The notes under the pieces are model-generated. The model made no database searches and had not been told where the DNA came from. It saw only the letters and a program-made list of their open reading frames with translations. The position numbers were made by a program, and so were the translations under genes. Positions 11,067-21,552 of a stretch of DNA of 64,000 bases are shown here, piece after piece. Within the stretch, counting starts at the first letter, position 1; every line of letters starts with the position of its first letter. Origin of the DNA: Prorocentrum cordatum (taxonomy: Eukaryota; Sar; Dinophyceae; Prorocentrales; Prorocentraceae); assembly GCA_963575745.1 (NCBI GenBank), contig CAUYUJ010015030.1, positions 165,001-229,000 of the forward strand, read 5' to 3'.

Positions 11067-12336
11067 GAGCTGACAAGATGGTACAATACAGGAGGCTCAC
11101 ATGAGTTGCCACCGAAGCTGCTGGAAATTCCCGGAATGCTGCTCGAGACGAACGAAGAACACAAACCCATACCCACAGGGGGACGGACGGAAGGGGTTCA
11201 TGGGCGCGTGCTGTCGGACGAGGGCCCCCACTCGCATTGGGAGCCTGCCCCGAGGGTCCGACCGCCCGCACCCACACCCATAGCCAATTCTCCCCCCACC
11301 GGCCCCGCTCTTGGGCATACGGTATGGGGTACAGTCGGCCCGTATCATAAGGATGCGCGAAAGGATGCAAGGGCCTTGGACGCTCATGACGAAGCTTCCC
11401 GAGGCGCGGCCGACGAAAGTGGCCAAGGCTGGACCGAGGAGGCAAGGATGCAAGGGTACCCTTGCAAAGGTTGACCATCCTTACTATGCGGGCTGACTCT
11501 ATGGGTACACGTCGGTCGGAAGAAGTCGGAAAAAGCATGAAGTGAGTAGGCGCTAGAAGAAATTTTGGCGTCCGCCCGCCGCCTGAAGAGGAGGGACGAG
11601 AGAACACAACTCGACTCTCGAGGTAGGGAGGCGACTAAAAAAGGTCGGGATCTAACAATAAAACAAAAATCTACTTTCAACGACCAGCGTGTATGGGTGC
11701 AGTCGGACCGAGACCAGAAGAACACGAGACCCTTCGCCGGCCCAAACTGATGAACATTCGAGGATGGCCTCCCCCAAGATACACAAGAACACCCAACGAA
11801 CACGAAGAACATTAGGGCACCCTCCCCGAACCGACCTCGAGCTTCCACTCCGGCTCGGCTGTGTGTGTCCTTCGTCCGTCCATGTGATTGCTTCGGCAGT
11901 GTACGGTACGGGGTATAGAGATTGAGTTAGGTGGTATAGAGATTTAATTCAAATTAAAACCGTTCTCCCACTGCAGGAACACACTGCTGTAATAATAAAA
12001 TCGAGATTTATTCCTTATTAAAATCGACAAACGGCCGTTTAGTACGGGGCGGGGGCCCTGACGGCCACCTCCTCCCCCCCCCTTCGAAGGGGGGCAAGGA
12101 CGACCCGCGCCAGGGCCCGTGCAAGAAGCGCGCGGCCGCGGGCCGCGCCGCGCCGCGCGCCTGAGCCTCCGCGCCCCCGAGGGCGCTCTCGCTCAGCGCG
12201 TCGGCGAAGAGCGCCCGGCCCACCTCCCCCCCGCACACGCGGGCTCCTCGCCCGCGGCGAGCGATGGGGGGGGGGCAGTGCCTCCAACTCCACCTTCCAC
12301 ACACGCTTGTTGACACGGCCCCCGTGCAGGTCTCGA
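11067..12336. other. Unassigned stretch, no gene seen
   Basis: Mixed-composition DNA. Frames up to about 185 aa exist on the minus strand but show no motif or biased composition supporting them. 11930-12010 is locally AT-rich, and 12030-12250 is extremely GC-rich with CGCG runs. Confidence 0.35.
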
Positions 12337-12612
12337 CACCAGAGGGGGTGCGCAGGGGGTGGTCCCCGAACGCAGGATTGCGCATAAGCAGAGACATAAG
12401 ACTTAAATTAAGTATGTGGGGTCCCTCGGTAGGGACCACCTCCCAAGGATCGTTGTTGTCCTGGAGCGCATGGCGGCCCCGGGGCCAGGCGACGGCCCTT
12501 GAATGCCGAGCACTGCGAAAAAACGCAGTCCTCCCTCCTCCACCTCCACCTTCCACACCCTCCGACCTCCGCGGAAGGCGCGGGAGAAGTCGTCGAAACT
12601 CGCGGACGCCTC
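12337..12612 (-). repeat. Dispersed repeat copy 1 (inverted relative to copy at 22912-23112)
   Basis: In minus orientation this segment reads, in order, GGAGGACTGCGTTTTTTCGC, the CAGTGCTCGGC flank, GGGGCCGCCATGCGCTCCAG, and later a GACCACCCCCTGCGCACCCC block with the GTGTCGAG end. The same blocks occur in the same order on plus at 22912-23112. The core ACTGCG-A6-CGCAGT near 12509-12531 can fold into a perfect 6-bp stem. Confidence 0.7.
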
Positions 12613-13302
12613 ACGCGTTTCAGAGACGCCCACATAGATCAGATAGGGAAAGGAACGGAAGGTTAGGGCGGAAGGTCCAGAAGGATGGGGGGGTGAGAAG
12701 GAGGCCTTCGCAAAGGCGGCGGGACTTATCAGAAGCCCTCGCGCCTTCTGGAAAAAGTGCCCTGCGTCTTCGGGAGCACTTCGAAACTTCTCAGAAGGCC
12801 AGGGAACTTTGAGACAGCCTTCTCCTTCTAACTTCCCCTCTCGCCCGCAGCCGATTATGGTCCGGACGGTGTCACGGCAAAGAAGAAGGTAGAAATGAGG
12901 TCAGCGGGCCTGCGTCGGAATCGTCGTTGACATGGGCTCGGCGGCCCAGCTGAAGAGCAAACCTCGAAGACTTGTTTACCGTGGACCGCGGGCCTGACAT
13001 CGACGGACGGTGCGTTGACCTCGTTGCCCCGAAGGAACTATGAATATATCGGGGTCCTGTCGGGCGCGCCTGGTCCGTTTGTTGACGTTCCGTCGGTGCC
13101 TCATGGTAACCAATCGACGACCTCTTGGGTCCGTCGGGGGTTTGACCCTCCCCGTAATTATTCCGGACCTTCCGCCCTGGACCTTCCGCCCTTTTTTCGC
13201 GACGATCTATGCGGGAACCCTTGGCTCCCGTGAGGCTTCCACGAGTTTCGACGACTTCTCCGGCGCCTTCCGCGGAGGTCGGAGGGTGTGGACGGTGGTG
13301 GT
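12541..13302. repeat. Inverted-repeat pair of about 70 bp, 0.6 kb apart
   Basis: The arm at 12541-12612 is the reverse complement, with a few mismatches, of 13229-13302; shared words include GTTTCGACGACTTCTCC and CGCGGAGGTCGGAGGGTGTG. The loop is 12613-13228. The arms belong to a dispersed repeat found near both Penelope-like boundaries, so this may be two copies inserted in opposite orientation and not one element. Confidence 0.65.
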
Positions 13303-13398
13303 GGAGGTGGAAAGGTCGGAGGGTGTGGATGTGGGAGGTGGAGGGAGTGAGGGAAAAGGAGGAGGAGGGGGAGGAGGAGGAGGAGGAGGAGGAGGAAG

Positions 13399-13611
13399 GT
13401 CTAGGGAGCGGTGAAAGAGGGGCTGAACGGCGTTCGTTTCTCACCGAAGGGGGCTCGACTTGCGGCCCGCGTGGCTGCTGTGAGCACTGGTGGGCAGACA
13501 CGCGCTCGAGCCTACTTGGCAGCAGGCGCGCGCGACAGCGGAGAGGGGGGAAACAATATGGAATCAATGGAATGGAAGCTGAACTCGAGGGGGAGGGGGA
13601 GGAGGAGGAGG
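13399..13611. repeat. Direct repeat flanking the Penelope-like element, copy A
   Basis: About 95% identical over about 213 bp, in the same orientation, to 18867-19080. Starts GTCTAGGGAGCGGTGAAA, contains CTCGACTTGCGGCCCGCG and CAGCAGGCGCGCGCGACAG, and ends in a GGGGGAGGAGGAGG tract. It probably represents the pLTR-like ends, or a dispersed repeat that happens to flank it. Confidence 0.85.
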
Positions 13612-14187
13612 TGGACCCCAATCTCAGGGTGGAAGGTTGGCAACCTTGCATCCCTCACCGTGGGGGGGCGCCTCTCTCCACCTCGCACCTCGCCAAGCTC
13701 AACGAAAGACACGCTCGGCGGTCCAGATCACGGACCGTCGCAACCAGCTTGAAACGGCCTGCTCACTCTTCCCATCGTAGATGGACGTCTCCATGTCCAC
13801 CAGATCGAATATGAGCTGAGTAGCCTTAGCCTCGGAGCGGCGATTGAGGTTGATGGTCGACGACGCGCTCATCGAGGATGGAGTGCTGGCGGTGCATGGG
13901 CCATCCCAATCATCATTCAGGTACACCAATGGAAGAGGTATGGAAGATTCGTAGACCGCGAAACTGATGAACACGATACAAACCATGAGTATAAGCCGTG
14001 AGAAGAGAACACTCATGACGTACGGGAACGGAACTGCATGGGGAACTGTGCGGGGAACTGAAGGAAAATTATACTGATAGACAGGCGTGTGGGGCATGCC
14101 GAGTATAATCCACTTGAAGAGGGAGGAGAGGAAGTAGAAGAAAGAACACATACGCCCAGCCATTGAAATCGTAGTCGCCGTCGGTCG

Positions 14188-14760
14188 TCACACCGGGCCG
14201 TAGAGCAGATCCACCGTGCGGGCCGCCCGTAGCTTGTGGGTATTCGGGAGAGTCTGGCCTGCATCGACAGTGGCCAGCAGGTTCTTGACCCTCTCCTTGG
14301 TGTCGCCATCCTTGGCAATGCAATCAACGATGAAGGACGCGAGGGTCTCGCGCGCGTAGGTGGCGGGAACCTTCTCGTTGCCGACGATGCTCTGAAGCCG
14401 CGCTTTTCCAACTGGCGAGAGGCATTCCGCGGGGACCGCAGCCACTGGTCCGCCTGAAACCGGAGGCGGGAAAAACGTTGGACCAGGACTGCTCGCCGCT
14501 GGCGAACCCGCTGAAAGGGGGTGTCGGGATCGCGGTCGGCGGGAGCCCGTGGCCGCAAACCTTGGCCATGTGCCCGTCGAAAGTGGACTTCGTGGCCTCT
14601 GCAAGGACCCGACCTTGGGCCCGTAGCTGCTCCTCCGTCCTGAAATGGCGGCGCTCCACCAGGTAGTTGGCGAACTCGGGGTCCTCCTTCGCTAGGAAGC
14701 GCCTGCTGCGCGCGACGGCACGGGACTTGGCCTCCTCCTCGCTCGACTCCGCCGAAGGAC
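14188..14760 (-). pseudogene. C-terminal tail of the Penelope-like RT protein
   Basis: Continues the RT-type protein after a Ser/Asp/Arg-rich spacer. SAESSEEEAKSRAVARSRRF leads to ANYLVERRHFRTEEQLRA and, after one frame change near 14.47 kb, to ECLSPVGKARLQSIVGNEKV and the end HKLRAARTVDLLYGPV with a stop at 14188. The composition is helical and charged. I know of no enzymatic domain here. It is kept as a separate entry because the frame differs from the RT section. Confidence 0.5.
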
Positions 14761-14849
14761 CAGGACGATCCCTGTTGCGGTCTCGGCGATCGTCGCGATC
14801 GCCCTGACTGTCGCGGCCAGAAGGACGGCGGTCGCCCCAGCTGCGAGGC

Positions 14850-16340
14850 AAATCTCGGCGATCACCACGATCTCCTCCGAGGCCTCTGTTGTCGCTGAAA
14901 CCTTCGCCGCCGCCTCCACAAGGTGGGCCCATGGCTGGAGGCGCTGCCGGCGGGAGGAGACGGACCCAAGTGCGAAAGGTCCGTCGAGCCTCGCGAACCT
15001 CGAGGCTCCAGGGGCAGCGGTGGATGAGGGCACGAAGCAGCGGCAGAGGGTAGTGAAGTAGGAACATCTCGAGGATCAGTTCCAGGAGCCAATAGGAAGC
15101 CAGGAAAACGGAGAGCTTCATAGAGCGGGCACGGGAGAGGCGATTCGCGAAGAGGCTGTAGAGGCCAGCGAAACCACGAAGAAGAGCACCGACATAAGGT
15201 AGAACAATAGCACGTCGACGGGGAGCGGGCGCATCGCAGAGCCAAGCCCGATTGTCATTCTTCGGAATCACGATAATGATAGACCCAGCTGCAACCACTT
15301 CCAAATCCAACCAGGTAGCTGAAGAGAAAGAGAGTGACGAAGCCGTGGGGAGCTTTACGGAGTAGGTAGAATGTACGAAGAGTGCCGTGCATGAACGACA
15401 GAACGATGTGCTCATACCTAAGATGTCATCAACATATCGACGCATAGCGACATCAGGATGACCAGAATCAGATAGACAAGGGAATCCAGCCTGCACATAC
15501 CGATGCAAATCACTTTTAGCCTAAAACTCCTGCGAACACAATGACACACTGAGGCCCACGCCAGAGAGCACACCACGTATTGGAAGGCACTTTAGTTCAA
15601 ATATGATCCCAAATGCACTGACTAGCGAAATCCAGCAGTAGACCACTAGGGCACGGGAGATGTCGGAGACGGTGACGCGGTAATAGCTAGGGGGAACAGC
15701 CGTGGTAGACATCCGAACTGACTTGCTTGAGGGGTGTACGGATTTCCGTACGAGACAAGCCTCCGCGGGGGCACTCTCGGCGATCTGGGGTTTCCGAACT
15801 GACCAAGCCGATGATATTGCCTGTGAACTGCACTGCTCATATGCCTGATCCGCGTCACACGTGACAACGCTGATGTCTGACACCGGGCAGTCGCAGCGTT
15901 GACAGGATGAGTGGGGGGCCGCACGCAGCCGAAGACGAAGGGCAAGACTATCCTCTGCAGCGCGCCGTATGTCAGAGCATTCGTGACCTGCATCTGACCA
16001 GCTCAGAAAGCTCCGAGCTGCACGACCAAGGATGCGAAACCCGAGGGTCCCTGGCGCGCCGGCCGTGTCAACGACCCTCCTACAACAACGATGGGCAACT
16101 TTGTGACAAATCCTGCCCCCATCCTCCGCGAAACACTTCGACTTGGCGAGCGGGGGCGCAACAGGTGGGCGGGAGGAAGCGCGGGCGCGGGGCAACTGCG
16201 AGGGACCGCGAAGCCAGACAGGGAGTGCTGAGAAAGCTCGGGTCCAGGACCAGGTGCGCACATCCTCCTCGCTGAGGTCGGGCCAGTGCCTCCAGGCGGG
16301 ATCTTCTTAAACTGACTGGCGAAGGTAGCGTGCGAGGTCG
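14850..16340 (-). pseudogene. Penelope-like reverse transcriptase, one in-frame TAG
   Basis: In minus order: PAWRHWPDLSEEDVRTWSWT near 16.3 kb; VVTCDADQAYEQC around 15833-15872 (first catalytic Asp box); RGVLSGVGLSVSLCSQEF; an in-frame TAG at 15521-15523; DLHRYVQAGFPCLSDSG; then RRYVDDILGMS with YVDD at 15425-15436; and WLDLEV shortly after. The frame is the same on both sides of the TAG, so a single codon change, or suppression, separates the halves. A 'WLDL' box after YVDD is usual for Penelope-type RTs. The YVDD catalytic residues are intact. Confidence 0.7.
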
Positions 16341-17358
16341 GGCCCGTCCGCAAGCCAAACCCGATCCGCGTTTTTGTCATCTGCGATGATGACCCGCTCC
16401 TTGGCACAAGTAGTGGCAAGTGAGAGGGCCTGCTCGACCTCGGCCGACGCCCGAGGCGGCGCTGGGGCGGGGCAGAGTGCCTCGCCAGGAGAGGAGCTCG
16501 AAGTGGAACCGCAACATGACGGAGTAGGTGGTGATGGAGAGCGTCGTCGCGAGCATGCAGATGGAACCTCCTGAGGGCCTGAGTGCATCCGCTACAGAGC
16601 ACGGCGCAGCTGAACAGGATGAATGCCCAGACGTTGCCCCTAGGTATTGACAAGTGACGTACCCTCGCGAGGAAGGGTTTGAACATGCGGCCAGCGCGGA
16701 TGACGCCAGACCAGGAAGGCAAAACGGACCATCCGGCGGAGGAGGACAGGTACAACGGGAGGGAGCTGGCATCGTCTTTACCTTGTATGTGTGGCAAAAT
16801 GTCGGAACGTTTACCTTATCCTTCCATGTAGGCTGGCGTCCAATAGTATACCGTACACGAGGATCGACCCATCTCCTGGAGCCACCAATCTTAATGGAGC
16901 GGACCAACCGAGAAATCTCGCAACGAAACCATCGAGGATGACGCCCTCTGCGAAGCGCATGCGGGAGCACCAGAAGAGAACCACACGAATCCTAAGTATA
17001 TGTAATCGTTGAAGAAGAACGTCCAATACCTTGAAAGCGCGGAACACTCGGTTATGAGACTGTACGAGATCAGGGGCAAGAGTAGCTGCCCAGACCAAGA
17101 AAGAAGCCACCTGTTGAATGAGCCACCGCGGTGCACGAACGGGAGGGCGTGGTCGAGCAAGCCACGCCAGGAAAAGACCGATGCGACAACGATCCCAAAT
17201 CCATATAAAGGTCCAAGCTGACCCGTGTCTGCATAATGCTGTCGCAACTGGGCCCGATATAGAACAGAGAACGGAGCGCAGTCTGAGAGAACGCCAGGTA
17301 GTTGGTCAACCACAGCAGACGTCTTGACTGACGAGCGGTATGACGTGGCCTCACCTGG

Positions 17359-18866
17359 CTAGGAAAAGGGGAGCCATGGGGGCACAGGAATGTGAGAGGT
17401 CCGCATGCGTCTCCAACGTGGAGGGCGTCGACGAGGGGCACACCGAGACCGATGACCAGCCAACAGAGCGTTCCCTCGACGAGTCTTGCACTTGGTGTCC
17501 TGGGATATGTCTGTTTGGTTTCCTCGTGGTTGAAATCGTCGGATCATGAGCGCCTCATAATGGAAAGCCGCTGCCGACGTCGGGAAGAACAGCACTGGGA
17601 GGAACATGAGGTCGCCCAGGCTCTGCCTGTGAAACTGGCATCGTGGCCTTCTGCCGTCGCCGCAGGTAGGGCAGAGGGGGCAGCGCAAGTGCTCCGATGC
17701 GCGGCCTGCCGTACCAGTCACCCGCGCACGTCGGAGATTGGTCTTACCAGTGTATACGCCGACAGAATTGAACACTATGTAGACACACGAGGTGTACAGG
17801 GTCGAGCCGCGTTGGACGCAGGTGCGAGACGCTTGTTTTGCCCATTCCACAACCTGGCACGTAGAAGTCGGATGCATGCAATAGTGGAACCAAGCCCTTG
17901 GGAGAAGCCGTAAAACCTGGGATAACCATGAGGGTGCGGGTTGTCGATGCATCGCCCGACGAATTCTCGCCATAACTGAAACCATCAGGACATTCGTGAT
18001 CGCAGAGAAGAGATGCTGCCCTCGCAGTGGAGGTGCGAGGCTGGACCTGAAGAGGAAACCACCAAGATAGCGCAACAGGTAAGAGAGCGTAGAAAGCGAT
18101 GTCGCCGAACGAAGCTGAGCCCATATGAAGTCGACCAGCGCCTCAGACCGCTTCGCGGGCGTCGTCGTAGTCGGGGATGAGGGGGATGGCTCGATGAAGC
18201 GCCCCGCAACGGCCACACCTTCAGCGCAAACGGTTGGGCGAGGAAATTCGAAACGTACTGGGTGGAGGCCTGCATCGGCTGCGAAGGCGGGGCTCGGGCA
18301 TTGGAGGAGGAGTAGTCGGAGAAACGCGGATGTTCGTCCAGTAGAGGCTAGCAACCCCAGCAGTCGTCTTGACGGGTGAGCTCGGCTATGGCGTCGCTGA
18401 GTGAGGAGTCTGGAGACGAATGCTCGCGCCTCCGTGGTGAGAGCGGCGTGCGTGGGAGCCCAGCGCTCTCGGATGTCGGCGTTCGTAGAAGATGAGGGTC
18501 CCAGCTCAGCGCAACACTCTCGGATGGTGTCGAGGGAGTGCGCATCCGAAAGATACCCAATGACTGCTGACGATCCAACTGAAGGCGATGGTACAGGTGG
18601 CCAGTCCATGATGTCCAGAAAATACGAAACCTGTCGTCGCCGTAAACGAACGTGCCTATGTTGCTGTAGATCTCCCCAATCAGCAGCAAGTGCTCCATTA
18701 AGCTGTCGAGTAACTGAATGTGTAATATGGAGTGGACTGCACCACCAGAGGATAGGTGTCGCCACTGAGACAGTGCCTGAGCCGCCGACCGACGGAAAAG
18801 CAGTACCGAGAATCCGCGTAAACACCGTTGGCAGGGCAGCCCGGATCGTGAGCGGTGACGTGGAGG
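17359..18866 (-). pseudogene. N-terminal region of Penelope-like protein with GIY-YIG nuclease
   Basis: A single long minus frame from 18866. It opens with a repeat-derived start, then about 370 residues of Ser/Ala/Arg-rich sequence (e.g. DWPPVPSPSVGSSAVIGYLS). It then reads CVYIVFNSVGVYTGKTNLRR and ASEHLRCPLCPTCGDGRRPR, at about 17.85-17.65 kb. 'VYI....GVYTGKT...R...H' fits the GIY-YIG core (Tyr, Gly-Val-Tyr, Arg, His), and the Cys pair could bind metal. LFFPTSAAAFHYEALMIRRF, with the expected Glu, follows. Stop near 17.36 kb. Downstream pieces to 16.9 kb in other frames look like continuation with frameshifts. The nuclease would nick DNA to prime reverse transcription. Confidence 0.65.
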
Positions 18867-19080
18867 GTCTAGGGAGCGGTGAAAAAGGGGCTGAACGGCG
18901 TTCGTTTCTCACCGAAGGGGGCTCGACTTGCGGCCCGCGAGGCTGCTGCGAGCACCGGTGGGCAGCCACGCGCTCGAGCCTACCCGGCAGCAGGCGCGCG
19001 CGACAGCGGAGAGGGGGGAAATCAAAATGGAACCAATGGAATGGAAGCTGAACTCGAGGGGGAGGGGGAGGAGGAGGAGG
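18867..19080. repeat. Direct repeat flanking the Penelope-like element, copy B
   Basis: Mate of 13399-13611 in the same orientation. About ten differences and one small indel separate the copies, mostly single transitions. Confidence 0.85.
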
Positions 19081-19869
19081 AGGGGGAGAAAGAGGAGGAG
19101 GTGGTGGTGGTGGTACTCAGCATCTGGTCGAGTCTGCAATGATTATCCCATTACATGTAACCGCTGTGCGCATAGTGAGGGCAGATCCCCTCGCGAAGCT
19201 CTAAAGTCGGCACTCCCGTCGCGACAAGATTTCTAATCGGGGAACACCTTAGAAACCGTCAGGGTCGAGAAGCCTAACGAAATCATCCCAGATAGTGCGC
19301 AGTGGCACTGGGCCCCGAGAGTGAGAAGTTAAAACGTCTCAGCTCGCACGCACACGCACACGCACACACAGCGCACACGGAGCGAGGGAGAAGGAAAGGG
19401 AGACACAACACCACAGGAGGGGGGCGAGAAGAAACAGGAAGGCGGAGGCAGGCGGAGAAACGCCGCAAAGATCTAGTAAAGGCCCCAGCTCTTAAGTCTG
19501 GCCTCTACCACGACCTTTCCCTTTGCCCTTGGGGGCCTACGCTTTGGCTGAATTGCAGGGGGGGGCCAGGCACCCACAACTGAACTCTACCCCGTTCAGA
19601 GGTGCACTGCCTAGGTCCTCCATTCACTAGAGCACTCACCAGGCCTGACGGGTGGCTACTACTGCCACCAGCTGACCTCAGAACACCACGGGGCCTCGAG
19701 CCTACTACTTCTTGTATTTGCCCCCCTTCAGCAGTCTGGTCAGGGAATTATGGAGCTTCCTCTCGGACCCCCCTCGCGGCGGCGGGCCTAGCTTCGGCTC
19801 GGGCCCCATCTTCGCGCGACTCTCGTTGATCAACACGTTGGGCGACTCCCCGATGAGCACGAATGCGTA
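19081..19869. other. Spacer with GGT/GGA and CA repeats
   Basis: GGA and GGT simple repeats at 19081-19115 and a CA/GCACAC tract at 19343-19380. The end of the LINE linker degenerates into this stretch near 19.75-19.87 kb. No separate gene. Confidence 0.5.
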
Positions 19870-21140
19870 AATCTAGAACGAATGACGAACTTTGGAAGCT
19901 GTCGATATGTGCATACTGAAACTGCTCCCTGGCTTTGCGAAGGTCCATGGTCAATCTCCACAGTTGCTGCTGCAGACATGTGATCTCCGCCATCTGCGCC
20001 TCAGAACCAGAGAATCTCATATTTTCTCGCAAAATAGCACGTTGCCTCACCAGGTCCCGTCGTTGTTGCCGAGCCAGTCGATAGTTCTGGTTCTCCTCTG
20101 AGTATTTTTGAAAATAACCAAGAGCCATTTGTTGAACTTCACTCACCAAATGCTGCCAAGCCTCGTCGGGTGCAACCAATGCTTCATACTGCTTCCATCG
20201 CAAGAAAGACTGGCAGCAGTAATCCTCCACTTCTGTAAGAAATCGCTCACACCAAAGCCCATCGACCATACCTCGAACAGAGGTACCATGGTTCCACTGA
20301 ATACAGGGGTGCACGTCCACCCCGGGAACAATCAGCAATATATCTGGCGCGCACTTGGAGTTGTCGACCTCGCTTGTTCAAGAACCACGACTCCATTGAG
20401 ATTGTCACGCATGCTCGCGAACCGCCCAGATAATCAATGCGAGAACTCGAAGCTCGCCCGTAAGAGGTGCCCCGGCCGCCCATGAAGGTGCTAGCACGAC
20501 GCATGTTGTAGTTCTCCATTACATCTCTCATCTGCGTCATACAATAATGCTTCTGTTGCACAACATTGGGTGCAGGTACCCCCGCATAGTCATTAATATC
20601 CCCGCCCAAGACAATCAAACACCAATTAGGTTGAAGCCGACAACCTTGGTCCATCCAAACTAGCATCTGCATCGCCATCATCTTAAACGTGAGCCTTTCC
20701 TTTGCCACCTGCGGTCGAACTGGGAAATAAGCAACAAACAGCAGCATATGAAATCGGCCTGATCGTATTTCCATCGCTCCTAATTGTCTTTGTAGGCCTG
20801 CGGGCGGTGGATGAATCTGTGCAATATGGCAAAGACGAAAAAAACGTCGTCGAAGTCGAGGCCCCTTTCCATATCCCCAATTCAGAATGTGCGCATGCGT
20901 GTCAGAGATGCTCGTACACTGCCCATATGTGTGACGCCGTCGTAACCGGGTGCCCATGAGAAGGACAAAATCTTTAGTCTGATATGCTTCATCGATTTCC
21001 ACTGCTCTACCGCTCTGCACAAGGGACGCGACATTGAACACAATGAAGAAGAGATGTGCATGCATGGCGGCGGGCCGCGCGCCGCGACGGGGAGTGCCTA
21101 GATGGAAGGGAAGGTAGGCGCTGGGTAGGGGAGAACACAC
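19748..21140 (-). pseudogene. LINE endonuclease plus linker (third LINE), one frameshift
   Basis: Minus frame from about 21.12 kb: FFIVFNVASLVQSGRAVEID (the 'N..SL' start of APE nucleases), KDFVLLMGTRLRRRHTYGQ (normally ETR/ETH; here GTR), RFHMLLFVAYFPVRP, CLIVLGGDINDYAG with the GD.N box at about 20585-20612, and SSSRIDYLGG at about 20423-20452. A frame change near 20.33 kb leads to PGVDVHPCIQWNH and a long charged linker (NYRLARQQRRDLVRQRAILR) that normally precedes RT. No RT follows directly. The active-site Glu-to-Gly change suggests loss of nuclease activity. Confidence 0.7.
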
Positions 21141-21552
21141 ATCCCTGAGGCCGCGCAGGGTGTGTAAAGGGACCTGCGCCAGGGCGGCTAAGAGGAGGAG
21201 GAGGAGGAGGAGGAGGGGGAGGAGGAGGAGGAGGAGGAGGAGGAGGAGGAGAACGAAACGAACGAACGACTCTGCAGAGGCGTGTCAGCTGTCCTGCGTG
21301 CTACGCGGAGACTGAAACAATACAATATTATTGATTCGTGGCTAACTCGCTTCTAGAGGGCGCTGTGACAAGAAGAACTCCCATCACGCGTGGCATTAGA
21401 TGCACTCTCGCTCCCACCCACCCCCTACCTCGGCTGGATGGCCCAATGCTTTAAAGGCGGGGCACGGCCGTAGGGTCGGGGCTAAAACTGGGGAAAAGGA
21501 AAATCAAAAGGACATACCGTGCAAGGAGGAGAAGGAGGAGAAAGGCAGGCAA
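21141..21552. repeat. GGA microsatellite and spacer
   Basis: (GGA)n interrupted by GGG at about 21192-21250. The rest has no feature. Confidence 0.6.

Larger units (their letters stand above)
13399..19080 (-). mobile_element. Penelope-like element relic bounded by direct repeats
   Basis: Minus-strand order: direct repeat (18867-19080), an N-terminal region with a GIY-YIG-type nuclease (about 18.86-17.36 kb), a broken middle, reverse transcriptase with RRYVDDILGMS (about 16.3-14.9 kb), a charged C-terminal tail ending at 14188, then the second direct repeat (13399-13611). RT plus GIY-YIG nuclease defines Penelope-like elements, and flanking direct repeats ('pLTRs') are common in them. With the nuclease upstream of the RT, the order is that of the permuted Naiad/Chlamys-type groups and not canonical Penelope. 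Several frame breaks and an in-frame TAG mark it as non-autonomous now. Exact ends beyond the repeats are not visible. Confidence 0.68.

Noticed and set aside
7906-21140. LINE endonuclease at 19.75-21.14 kb and RT at 7.9-9.75 kb as halves of one LINE split by the Penelope-like insertion
   Set aside because: Order and strand allow it, but no shared junction or overlapping linker sequence is visible; left as two elements.
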